From Thermohalobaculum sp964576075 (GTDB lineage Bacteria > Pseudomonadota > Alphaproteobacteria > Rhodobacterales > Rhodobacteraceae), in NCBI GenBank assembly GCA_964576075.1, contig CAZNTX010000003.1:46030-110029 (forward strand): DNA of 64,000 nt, written 5' to 3'. Under the pieces are notes generated by a model that saw only the letters and a program-made list of their open reading frames with translations, did no database searches and was not told the origin of the DNA. Numbering within the stretch: position 1 is the first letter of the stretch; the number at the start of each line of letters is the position of its first letter. A program made the position numbers and the translations under genes. Shown here piece by piece: positions 35,224 through 46,417 of this stretch.

Positions 35224-35652
35224 ATGAAGACCAAATATCTGCACACCATGGTCCGTGTGCGCGACATCGACGAGTCCAAGCGGTTCTATTGCGACCTGCT
35301 CGGCCTCGAGGAGATCCGGCGCATGGAGAGCGAGGCCGGCAAGTTCACCCTGGTCTTTCTCGCGCCTCCTGGCCAGCACGACGCCCCCATCGAGCTTACC
35401 TACAACTGGGATTCGGAGGAGGAATACACCGGCGGGCGCAATTTCGGCCACCTCGCCTATGCGGTGGAGAACATCTACGAGATGTGCGAGCGGCTGCGCC
35501 ATGCGGGCGTGACCATCAACCGCCCCCCGCGCGACGGGCGCATGGCCTTCGTGAAGAGCCCCGACGGCATCTCGATCGAGCTTCTGCAGATGGGCGACCC
35601 GCTCGAGCCGGCCGAGCCCTGGAAGTCGATGGAGAACACCGGGAGCTGGTGA
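35224..35652 (+). CDS. gloA: Glyoxalase I-like VOC-family protein
   Basis: A 142-residue vicinal-oxygen-chelate protein close to lactoylglutathione lyase. Features are MKTKYLHTMVRVRDIDESKRFY with a metal histidine, the TYNWDSEEEYTGGRNFGHLAY central segment, and SPDGISIELLQ with the C-terminal glutamate ligand. The enzyme converts the methylglyoxal-glutathione hemithioacetal to lactoylglutathione in the cytoplasm. GGGAGACC lies before the ATG. The divergent promoter region toward thyX is 68 bases long. Confidence 0.88.
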   Translation: MKTKYLHTMVRVRDIDESKRFYCDLLGLEEIRRMESEAGKFTLVFLAPPGQHDAPIELTYNWDSEEEYTGGRNFGHLAYAVENIYEMCERLRHAGVTINRPPRDGRMAFVKSPDGISIELLQMGDPLEPAEPWKSMENTGSW

Positions 35653-35665
35653 CGCCCCCCGCGGG

Positions 35666-35704
35666 CCGAAAAGCGAGGGGCCGGCACCGATCGGCCCTTT
35701 TCGG
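35666..35704 (+). terminator. Hairpin after the glyoxalase-like gene
   Basis: CCGAAAAG (35666-35673) pairs with CTTTTCGG (35697-35704), with an inner GGGCCG/CGGCCC stem (35678-35683 and 35692-35697). It sits in the 80-base gap before the DUF1194 triplet, separating the two units. Confidence 0.5.
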
Positions 35705-35732
35705 GCGGTCCGGCAGAGGGCAAGCTTCCGGG

Positions 35733-36428
35733 ATGCGACGGATCATCCCCCTCGGCCTCGCCGCCGCCCTCCTCGCCGCGGCGACCCCCGCCCGCCCCTG
35801 CGCGCTGGCCCTTCTCTTCGCGCTCGACGTCTCCGCCTCGGTCGACGGCTACGAATACCGCCTGCAGCGCGACGGGCTGGCCGAGGCGCTCCTGGACCCG
35901 GCCGTGATGGAGACGGTGCTCGCCCAGCCGGGCGGGGTCGCCTTCGCGGCCTACGAGTGGTCCGGGCGCTATCAGCAGGAGGTGATGCTCGGCTGGGCGC
36001 TGGTGCGCACGGAGGCGGAGCTCCGCGCCGTGGCCCGCCGCCTCTCCGACGCCGAGCGCTCCTATGCCGAGTTTCCGACGGCGATCGGCTACGCCCTCGG
36101 CTACGGCGCGACGCTGCTCTCCGACGCCCCCGCCTGCGCGCGCCGGGTGATCGACATCTCGGGCGACGGGGTGGGCAACGAAGGCTTCCCCCCCTCCGCC
36201 GCCTATCGCGAGTTCCCCTTCGAGGGGGTGACGGTCAACGGCCTCGTCATCAGCGGCGGCGATGCGGCGCTCATCGACTATTACCGCAGCGAGGTTCCCC
36301 ACGGCCCCGGCGCCTTCGTCGAGATCGCCGACGGCTTCGCGGATTACCAGGCGGCGATGCGGCGCAAGCTGCTGCGCGAGCTGCAGGGGCCGCAGCTCGC
36401 CAGCGGCGGGCCGGAGCGGCCCAGGTGA
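35733..36428 (+). CDS. DUF1194 VWA-fold exported protein, copy 1
   Basis: A 231-residue protein with an N-terminal signal peptide (about 1-22, ending ARP/C) and a DUF1194 von Willebrand A-like domain. The MIDAS-type DVSASVDGYEYR is followed by YEWSGRYQQ, VIDISGDGVGNEG and GPGAFVEIADGF. VWA domains bind divalent metal and mediate protein contacts; DUF1194 function is unknown. It is the first of three overlapping paralogues. GGG before the ATG is a weak ribosome site. Confidence 0.9.
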   Translation: MRRIIPLGLAAALLAAATPARPCALALLFALDVSASVDGYEYRLQRDGLAEALLDPAVMETVLAQPGGVAFAAYEWSGRYQQEVMLGWALVRTEAELRAVARRLSDAERSYAEFPTAIGYALGYGATLLSDAPACARRVIDISGDGVGNEGFPPSAAYREFPFEGVTVNGLVISGGDAALIDYYRSEVPHGPGAFVEIADGFADYQAAMRRKLLRELQGPQLASGGPERPR

Positions 36429-37102
36429 GGCTCGCCGCCTTCGCGCTCGCGGGGTTTCTGGTCGCGGCGCCGGGGCAGGCGGCCTGCCGCCTCGCCCTCG
36501 TGATGGGGCTCGACATCTCCTCGAGCGTCAACTCGAAGGAATACGCGATCCAGCTTCAGGGGCTCGCCGCGGCGTTCCGGGTGCCGGAGGTCGTGGAGGC
36601 GATCCTGACGCCGCCGGGGACCGGGATCGCCGCCTTCGCCTTCGAGTGGTCGGGCCGCACGCATCAGCGCCAGATCGCCGGCTGGACGATGCTGGACAGC
36701 CCCGAGGCCGTCGCCGCCTTCGCCGAGCGCCTCTCGGCCCACCGCCGCAGCGCCTCGGACCAGCCCACCGCCATCGGCGAGGCGCTGCGCTATGCGGCCG
36801 GGCGCTTCGCCTCCGCCCCGCCTTGCGCGCACCGCACCATCGACCTCTCGGGCGACGGCGCCAACAACGACGGCCCGGAGCCCGACCGCTACCGCGCCGC
36901 CGGGCTCTTCGAGGGGATCACGATCAACGGCCTCGTGATCCTCGGCTCCGGCGACCACCCCGAGATCTTCTATCGCGAGCAGGTGATGCAGGGCCCCGGC
37001 GCCTTCGTGGCGCTGGCGCGGGATTTCGACGACTATCCCGCGGTCATCATCGGCAAGCTCCTGCGCGAGATCGAGGGGCAGCTCGTGGTGGGGGCGCGGT
37101 GA
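36425..37102 (+). CDS. DUF1194 VWA-fold exported protein, copy 2
   Basis: A 225-residue paralogue starting at GTG within a GTGA overlap with copy 1. A signal peptide (LAAFALAGFLVAAPGQA) leads to the mature C-R-L-A-L-V start shared by the trio. MIDAS motif DISSSVNSKEYA, then FEWSGRTHQ, TIDLSGDGANNDG and GPGAFVALARDFDDYP. The three proteins are clearly related yet diverged, so the duplication is not recent. Confidence 0.9.
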   Translation: MRLAAFALAGFLVAAPGQAACRLALVMGLDISSSVNSKEYAIQLQGLAAAFRVPEVVEAILTPPGTGIAAFAFEWSGRTHQRQIAGWTMLDSPEAVAAFAERLSAHRRSASDQPTAIGEALRYAAGRFASAPPCAHRTIDLSGDGANNDGPEPDRYRAAGLFEGITINGLVILGSGDHPEIFYREQVMQGPGAFVALARDFDDYPAVIIGKLLREIEGQLVVGAR

Positions 37103-37770
37103 GGCTCGCGGCGCTCCTCGCGCTCCTGCCCGGCCCGGCGGCGGCCTGCGCGCTGGAACTGGTCCTCGCGATGGACGTCTCGGGCTCGATCAACGCGCGC
37201 GAGCATGCGCTGCAGACCGGCGGGCTCGCCGCGGCCTTCGAGACGCCCTCCCTCGTCGCGGCGGTCGAGGCGCTCGAGGGCGGGCTGCTGGTGACGCTCA
37301 CGCAATGGTCCGGCGGCTCTCGCCAGGCCCATGTGGGGGGGTGGCACCATCTCTCGACCGGCGCCGAGATGGCCCGCTTCGCCGCCGAGATGCGCCGGCT
37401 GCCCCGCGAGTGGCGCAACTTCTCCACCGCGATCGGCGAGGCGCTGATCCATGCCGAGGCGGTCAGCCAGACCGCGCCGATGGCCTGCGAGCGCCGGGTG
37501 ATCGACGTCTCTGGCGACGGCGTCTCCAACGAGGGCCGCCCGCCCCGCCCGGTGGCGCGGCGCCTCGCGCGGGCGGGCTACGTGATCAACGGCCTCGTCA
37601 TCCGCGGCGCCGAGCCGGACCCGGTGGCGCATTTCGAGCGGGAGGTGATCGCGGGCCCCGGCGCCTTCGTCGAGGTGGCGGAGGATTTCGAGGACTACCC
37701 CCGCGCCATCCTGCGCAAGCTCCTGCGCGAGATCGACCGCCCCCTCGCCGTCTCCGAGGCCCGGCCCTGA
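37099..37770 (+). CDS. DUF1194 VWA-fold exported protein, copy 3
   Basis: A 223-residue third paralogue, again starting at GTG in a GTGA overlap. The signal peptide is short (LAALLALLPGPAAA). MIDAS motif DVSGSINAREHA, then LTQWSGGSRQA, VIDVSGDGVSNEG and GPGAFVEVAEDFEDYP. The unit ends here and converges with the DnaJ-like gene. Coupled translation of all three suggests equimolar production and possibly a hetero-oligomer. Confidence 0.9.
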   Translation: MRLAALLALLPGPAAACALELVLAMDVSGSINAREHALQTGGLAAAFETPSLVAAVEALEGGLLVTLTQWSGGSRQAHVGGWHHLSTGAEMARFAAEMRRLPREWRNFSTAIGEALIHAEAVSQTAPMACERRVIDVSGDGVSNEGRPPRPVARRLARAGYVINGLVIRGAEPDPVAHFEREVIAGPGAFVEVAEDFEDYPRAILRKLLREIDRPLAVSEARP

Positions 37771-37774
37771 GCGC

Positions 37775-38461
37775 TCAGCCCACCGCGGCGCGTTCGCGGC
37801 GGATCTCCTCGTAGGCGGCGTTCACCTTGGCGAGGCGGCGCTCGGCGAGGCGGGTGGCCTCCTCGGGCAGGCCGCGGGCGACCATCCGGTCCGGGTGGAG
37901 ATCGCGCACCCAGGCGCGGTAGGCGCGGCGGATCGTCTCGTCGTCCGCCCCGGGCGCGACGCCGAGGACGATGTAGGGGTCCGCCCCCTCCGGCAGATGG
38001 CGCGCGCGGATCTGCGCGAAGCACTCGTCGGAGACCTGGAAGATCCGCGCCACCTCCTCGAGGAACTCCGCCTCGTGGGGGTGATATTCCCCGTCGGCCA
38101 TGGCGATATACACCAGCCCCTCGAGCAGATCGACGAGCACGCCCGGCCGGTCGTGGAACATCCGCGCGATCTTGCGGGCATAGAAGTCGAAGCCCGCGAC
38201 ATCCATCCGTGCGGTGTTGTAGACGCGGGCGGCGGCCATCTCGTCGGCCGGGGCGATCTGGAAGATCTCCTTGAAGGCGGTGATCTCGTCGCGGGTGACC
38301 CGCCCGTCCGCCTTGGCCATCTTGGCGCCGAGCGCGATGACGGCGATGGTGAAGGCGACGGTCTTCTCCGGCTCCCGCGACATTCGGTCGAGGAGCGCGG
38401 AGAGGGGCTCGCCCAGCTTGAGCCCGGAGATGGCCTTCCTGATTCGCTGCCAGACAGACAT
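37775..38461 (-). CDS. TerB and DnaJ-domain protein (DjlA-like)
   Basis: A 228-residue protein: basic N-terminus, a TerB-like all-helical domain (about 35-150, with two pseudo-repeats AKADGRVTRDEITAF and AMADGEYHPHEAEFLEE), and a C-terminal J domain with the HPD triplet in VRDLHPDRM. The arrangement matches DjlA-like co-chaperones, but the N-terminal membrane anchor of DjlA is missing, so this one is likely cytoplasmic. It should stimulate DnaK. I chose the ATG at 38459-38461 (MSVWQRIRKA); neither it nor an ATG six codons upstream has a clear ribosome site. Confidence 0.88.
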   Translation of the reverse strand: MSVWQRIRKAISGLKLGEPLSALLDRMSREPEKTVAFTIAVIALGAKMAKADGRVTRDEITAFKEIFQIAPADEMAAARVYNTARMDVAGFDFYARKIARMFHDRPGVLVDLLEGLVYIAMADGEYHPHEAEFLEEVARIFQVSDECFAQIRARHLPEGADPYIVLGVAPGADDETIRRAYRAWVRDLHPDRMVARGLPEEATRLAERRLAKVNAAYEEIRRERAAVG

Positions 38462-38573
38462 GACGCGAGTGTAGAGCATTCGGCGCCGCCGCTCGACTGG
38501 GGGCGGGCGCGGTGGATTGTCGAGGGAGGGCGCGGGCGCTACTGTTCGAGGCCGAGCGATCTCGGAGGGGGCC

Positions 38574-39371
38574 GTGGGCGAACGACTAGCCGGCAAAACC
38601 GCCATCGTCACCGGGGCGGGGAGCGATCTCGGCCGGGCCATCGCGCTCCGCCTCGCCGAATCGGGGGCGCGGCTGATGCTCGCGGACAGCTCGGAGGACG
38701 CGCTCGAGGCCCTCGTCGAGGAGATCGACGCGCCCGAGGCCACCGCCCATTTCTCCTGCGACCTGGAGCAGAAGCTCGCGGTCAACAATCTCCTCGCCGC
38801 GACTCAGGACAGCTTCGGCCGGATCGACATTCTGGTGAACGCGGCGCGGCGGTCGGCCCCCGGCGCCTTCGTGGACCTCGCCCCCGCGGAGTTCGACCAG
38901 GTGCTCGCGGAGAACGTGCGCAGCGTCTTTCTCCTCGCCCAGGCGGTGGCGAAGAAGATGTGCGCGCAGGCGGAGGCGGACCCGACCTTCTCCGGCGCGA
39001 TGGTCAACATCACCTCGATCGCCGCGCAGCGCACGGTGCCGGAGCTCTTCGCCTATTCGGTCGCCTGCGCGGCGCTCGACCAGCTCACCCGCTCGATGGC
39101 CTCGAGCCTCGCGGAGAACCGGATCCGGGTGAACGGGGTGGCGCTCGGCTCGGTGATGACCTCGACGCTGCGCGCCGCCCTCAAGGAGCGCTCGGAGCTC
39201 CGCGACGAGATGGTGCATGTCACCCCCCTCGGGCGGATCGGCGAGGTGGAGGAGGTGGCCAACGCCGTCGCCTATCTCGCCTCCGACGAGGCGAGCTTCG
39301 TCACCGGCCAGATCCTCGCGGTGGACGGCGGGCGGACGGTGCTCGACCCGCTCGCCTCGCCCGTGCGCTAA
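38574..39371 (+). CDS. SDR-family protein lacking the catalytic YxxxK lysine
   Basis: A 265-residue short-chain dehydrogenase/reductase fold with cofactor motif TGAGSDLG, NAAR where classic NNAG lies, the serine segment NITSIAAQ, and TGQILAVDGG near the end. The catalytic tetrad is broken: the tyrosine motif is AYSVACAALDQ, so the lysine four residues after Tyr is Cys. Similar YSxAC sequences occur, as I recall, in a conserved Rhodobacteraceae subfamily, so this is probably a genuine divergent clade. GTG at 38574 follows CGGAGGGG. Confidence 0.88.
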   Translation: MGERLAGKTAIVTGAGSDLGRAIALRLAESGARLMLADSSEDALEALVEEIDAPEATAHFSCDLEQKLAVNNLLAATQDSFGRIDILVNAARRSAPGAFVDLAPAEFDQVLAENVRSVFLLAQAVAKKMCAQAEADPTFSGAMVNITSIAAQRTVPELFAYSVACAALDQLTRSMASSLAENRIRVNGVALGSVMTSTLRAALKERSELRDEMVHVTPLGRIGEVEEVANAVAYLASDEASFVTGQILAVDGGRTVLDPLASPVR

Positions 39372-39880
39372 TCCCCCGTGCGCTCGGTCCGGTCGAGCTC
39401 CAGCATCACGAGGACCAGATCGAGCGGGCGGCCGAATTTGCGCCCCACACCCGGCAGACGCCCCACTTCGCGGAAGCCGAAGCGGGCGTGCAGCGCGAGG
39501 CTCGCCGCCTGATCGGCGGAGATCCCGCCCATCATCCGCGTGAGCCCCGCGGCCCGGGCCTCGGAAATCAGCGCGGAGAGTAGCGCAGCACCCACGCCCT
39601 TGCGCCGATGCGCGGCGTCGACATAGAGGGAATGCTCGACGGTGAGCGCGTATCCCTCACCTCTTCGAAAGGGCCCGTAGCTGCCGAAGCCGCGCAGGAC
39701 GGGCGCCTCGGCCTCCACCAGGACAGGGTGGCCGGCGCGGCCGCGTTCTCGGGCCCAGGCGGCGACGGCCTCGGACCCCATCGGCTCGGTCTTCCAGGAG
39801 GCGGTGCTCCCGGCGATTTCGGCGGTCCAGATGCGGGCGATCTCCGCGAAATCCCGCGGCGCGGCCCGCCGAACCCCCAT
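39368..39880 (-). CDS. GNAT-family N-acetyltransferase (phosphinothricin acetyltransferase-like)
   Basis: A 170-residue acetyltransferase. Motif A is SLYVDAAHRRKGVGAALL (about 87-104) and LHARFGFREVGRLPGVGRKFGR resembles the Pat/MnaT group that acetylates amino acids or their analogues. The stop overlaps the convergent SDR stop by four bases. A 40-codon membrane-peptide gene lies two bases upstream on the same strand. Confidence 0.88.
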   Translation of the reverse strand: MGVRRAAPRDFAEIARIWTAEIAGSTASWKTEPMGSEAVAAWARERGRAGHPVLVEAEAPVLRGFGSYGPFRRGEGYALTVEHSLYVDAAHRRKGVGAALLSALISEARAAGLTRMMGGISADQAASLALHARFGFREVGRLPGVGRKFGRPLDLVLVMLELDRTERTGD

Positions 39881-39882
39881 GC

Positions 39883-40005
39883 TCAGCGGCGGCGCCGGTC
39901 CTCGACCTTGACGCGCACGGGCCGGCGCACCTCGCGCTCGCCCGAGAGGGCCGCGGTGGCCGCCACGGCAGCTAGTCCGGCAAGCGCGATCAGAATCAGT
40001 TCCAT
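39883..40005 (-). CDS. 40-residue single-pass membrane peptide
   Basis: This short frame starts ATG at 40003-40005 with GGGAGACCGGG just upstream and ends TGA at 39883-39885, two bases before the GNAT start codon. The product has one hydrophobic helix (ELILIALAGLAAVAATAAL, residues 2-20) and a highly basic tail ending RVKVEDRRRR, the classic layout of a small inner-membrane protein with its C-terminus in the cytoplasm. Tight packing with the GNAT gene supports co-expression. No family is recognised. Confidence 0.6.
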   Translation of the reverse strand: MELILIALAGLAAVAATAALSGEREVRRPVRVKVEDRRRR

Positions 40006-40103
40006 CCCGGTCTCCCTGACTTTGCTCGTCAAAGGTAATGCCTTATGGCGGTCTCTGCCAGTGGGCCGGGGCGAATTCGGGCCGGCACCGAGAGGAGGGC
40101 GGC

Positions 40104-43756
<3,653 letters not shown>

Positions 43757-43760
<4 letters not shown>

Positions 43761-44203
43761 CCCCCGCGGTGACGCTGCGCCGGGCCGGCGCGGAGGACAT
43801 GCCCGCGCTCCTCGAGGTCTGGGCGGCGGCGGCGCGGGCGGCGCATCCCTTCGTGCCCGGCGAGGGGCGCGGGGCGCGGCGCCGGCTCGTCGCCGAGCAT
43901 TTCCTGCCCCGCGCCGAGACCACGCTCGCCGAGGCCGAGGGACGCCCCCTCGGCTTCGCCTCCGTGATCGAGGACGAGCTCGCCGGGCTCTACGTCCTGC
44001 CCGAGGCGCAGGGCCGCGGGATCGGCCGGCGCCTCCTCGCCGCGGCCTCCGCGGGGCGCGGCCCGCTCGTCGTCACCGTCTTCGCCCGCAACGAGGGGGC
44101 GCGGCGGTTCTACGCCCGGACCGGGTTCGCCGAGACCGGCCGGGGCATCTGCGGAGAGACCGGGGAGATCCTGCTCCGCCTGACCCGGGAGGAGGCGCCA
44201 TGA
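43757..44203 (+). CDS. GNAT-family N-acetyltransferase
   Basis: A 148-residue acetyltransferase with motif A LYVLPEAQGRGIGRRLLAAA (about 75-94) and a FYARTGFAETGRG end. It is translationally coupled to the 5-oxoprolinase gene upstream and the small membrane protein downstream by ATGA overlaps. Substrate unknown; the HPFVPGEGR segment near residue 31 is seen in some uncharacterised family members. Confidence 0.87.
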
Positions 44204-44412
44204 CCGTCGCACTCTGGATCGGCCTCGCGCTCGTCGTGCTCGGGCTCGCGGGGCTCGGATGGTGCATCCTGCGCGCGCGCGCCCTCGCCCGCGGCACGCG
44301 CACGCCGGAGGAGACCCGGGCCGAGATCGCGCGGCTCACGGGCGCCAACGCCGCCGCCGTCGGCATCGCCTTCTTCGGGCTCGGGCTGATGCTGCTCGGC
44401 GTCCTGCTCTGA
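44200..44412 (+). CDS. Small two-helix membrane protein
   Basis: A 70-residue protein with helices at about 3-25 and 49-70, joined by a charged loop RGTRTPEETRAEIARLTG. It overlaps the GNAT gene by four bases and ends the 5-oxoprolinase unit. I know no family for it. Confidence 0.72.
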   Translation: MTVALWIGLALVVLGLAGLGWCILRARALARGTRTPEETRAEIARLTGANAAAVGIAFFGLGLMLLGVLL

Positions 44413-44422
44413 CCCGCCGGGC

Positions 44423-44450
44423 TTGAGGCGCGGGCCGGGGGCGGTATGGT
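44423..44450 (+). promoter_or_regulatory. Candidate promoter of the unknown secreted-protein gene
   Basis: TTGAGG (44423-44428) and TATGGT (44445-44450) are separated by 16 bases, 22 bases before the ATG at 44473, which itself has an AAGGGGGG ribosome site. Confidence 0.45.
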
Positions 44451-44472
44451 AGGCGCCTCCAAGGGGGGTCTC

Positions 44473-45789
44473 ATGCGCGCATCGTCTCTCATCGCCGGCC
44501 TGCTCCTCGCCGGCGCGCTCGGGTTGTCCGGCCAGGCCCGGGCCGATGCGCTCGACCGCGCCGCCGAGAGCCTCGCCGACGGGCTCTCCCGCGCGCTCCT
44601 GTCCGACAAGCTCGGCCAGGCCCGGCCGGTGGCGATTTTCCTCCGCCCGCCCTTCGACGATTCGATCGGCACCCCCTGCCGGCCGATGTCGCGCAAGATC
44701 CGCCAGCGCCTCGCCGCCGCGCTGCGCGACAGGTTCCGGGTCTACAGTCTCGACGAGGCTCGCGTGGTGCAGGCGCAGAAGACCGGCCCCGGCCACCTGA
44801 TCATCAGCACGAGCTGGCGCGATGCCGGGCCGGACGCGCTCGAGATCGCCATCGAGGTCGGCGATCTCGGCTCCGACCCCCCGGCCTGGTATCACTCGGG
44901 CGACGCGTCGGTGCCTCGCGCCGCCTTCACGGCGGGCGAGCTCGCCTGCCTGTTCCGCCCGGCCTATATCGACGAGACGCGCACCGCCCGCGCCGACCGC
45001 ACCGTCTATCGCGACTTCCGCAACCTGCGCGACGTGCTCCGCGACATCCCCGCGGGGACGCGCTACCGCCTCGTCGCCCGGGTGCCGGGTCAGGACCGGC
45101 CCTGGGCGATCATCCGCCTGCTCGACACCGAGACCGCCGACCCCTTCGCCGAGCGCATGGGCTACGCCGTGATCCCCTATGGCGAGGGCGAGCTGCGCGA
45201 AGCCCTCGCCGACCAACCCCGCCCGGGCCCCGGCGCCGGCGCGCCGAGCTTCGCCACCACCCTCGGCACCGCGCCGAGGGGGGCGGCCCACACCGGCTCC
45301 GCGCGCGCCGAGACGCCCCCGGCGCCGACGGATCGCGCCGGCTCCGTCGGCTCCCGCCCGGCCCCGATGACCTATTCCGACGCCGCCTATCCGAATATCG
45401 AGAAGGACGGCGTCTATCTGGAAATCCGGGTCGCGAAGAAAGATGATAACAGCTGGTTCACGATCCAGGGCCTCTTGCGCAACGACCGCGAGCACGAGAT
45501 CGGGTATCGGCTGAACGCCGTTTCCTTTCAGGCGACCGACGGTGTCGTGTGCAACACCTTCGACGGCTATACGAAGACCATCGGCATCCCCTCGGCCAAG
45601 ACCGAGCCCGAGCCGAAATATCTCATCCTGAGATCGCAGGAGGAGACCGTCTTCACGGCCAAATACGTGAGATGTTCCAATCGCGTCGGGGAGGAGACGG
45701 GCCATGTCTCCGTGACGCTCGGGCTCCGGGCGCTCGACGAGGAAAGCGCATTGGTCCTCAACGTCTTCGGCATCGGCGAAGAGCGCTGA
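44473..45789 (+). CDS. Unknown exported protein of two dissimilar parts
   Basis: A 438-residue protein with a signal peptide (MRASSLIAGLLLAGALGLSGQARA). Residues 35-210 read like a periplasmic lipoprotein-style alpha/beta domain (ARPVAIFLRPPFDD, CRPMSRKIRQRLAAALRDRF). A long proline/alanine/threonine linker covers about 240-310. The C-terminal part (about 310-438, YLEIRVAKKDDNSWFTIQGL onward) is beta-rich with two cysteines, and its DNA (45400-45780) is visibly richer in A and T and uses AGA, GAT and AAA codons rare around it. I recognise neither half; the C-part may have been acquired. Confidence 0.75.
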   Translation: MRASSLIAGLLLAGALGLSGQARADALDRAAESLADGLSRALLSDKLGQARPVAIFLRPPFDDSIGTPCRPMSRKIRQRLAAALRDRFRVYSLDEARVVQAQKTGPGHLIISTSWRDAGPDALEIAIEVGDLGSDPPAWYHSGDASVPRAAFTAGELACLFRPAYIDETRTARADRTVYRDFRNLRDVLRDIPAGTRYRLVARVPGQDRPWAIIRLLDTETADPFAERMGYAVIPYGEGELREALADQPRPGPGAGAPSFATTLGTAPRGAAHTGSARAETPPAPTDRAGSVGSRPAPMTYSDAAYPNIEKDGVYLEIRVAKKDDNSWFTIQGLLRNDREHEIGYRLNAVSFQATDGVVCNTFDGYTKTIGIPSAKTEPEPKYLILRSQEETVFTAKYVRCSNRVGEETGHVSVTLGLRALDEESALVLNVFGIGEER

Positions 45790-45794
45790 GCGGC

Positions 45795-46280
45795 TCAGGC
45801 GAGGGACTTGAACCCGCCGAGGTGGTAGAGAAGCGCCGCGCCTTCGTGGAGCGAAAAGCCGACGACGCGGCCCATGAGCACGTCGTGGTCCCCGGCGGCG
45901 ACGCGCTGGTGCATCGCACAATCGAAGCGGGAGAGCGAGCCGTCGATCAGCGGCGCGCCGAGGCGGCCCGGCGTCCAGGCGCAGCCGGCGAACTTGTCGG
46001 CGCCGCGGCTGGCGAAGCGCTTGGCCATCTCCTCCTGCCCCGCCTCGAGCACGTTGACGGCGAAGCTCTCGGCCTCGCGGAACACGCCGTAGGAGGCCGC
46101 GGTATGAGCCAGGCAGACGAGGAGCAACGGCGGCTCGAGCGAGACGCTCGTGAAGGAGTTGGCGGTGAAGCCGACGGGGGTGCCGTCCTTCGCCATGGCG
46201 GTGACGATGGTCACCCCGGTCGCGAAGGTGCCGAGCGCGCGGCGCAGCGCTTTGGTGTCGTCGGGGCTCATCATGGTCAT
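45795..46280 (-). CDS. Flavin reductase family protein
   Basis: A 161-residue FMN-binding split-barrel protein. Typical parts are LGTFATGVTIVTAMAKDG, GFTANSFTSVSLEPPLLLVC and FAVNVLEAGQEEMAKRFAS. Such enzymes supply reduced flavin to a two-component monooxygenase, or reduce flavins generally, in the cytoplasm. GGAG eight bases before the ATG at 46278-46280 selects the start. No monooxygenase partner is adjacent. Confidence 0.9.
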   Translation of the reverse strand: MTMMSPDDTKALRRALGTFATGVTIVTAMAKDGTPVGFTANSFTSVSLEPPLLLVCLAHTAASYGVFREAESFAVNVLEAGQEEMAKRFASRGADKFAGCAWTPGRLGAPLIDGSLSRFDCAMHQRVAAGDHDVLMGRVVGFSLHEGAALLYHLGGFKSLA

Positions 46281-46417
46281 GCGCGGGCTCCGGTGCTGGC
46301 GGGCGGGGATGCCCCCGCCCTCATGTGGCCCGGAGCCCACAGGGTCAAGGCCGGGACGGTCGCCGCCGCCCGGCGGGCGTGCTAGGGCTCGGCGCGGAGA
46401 ACGGGCGGGAGCGGGCG

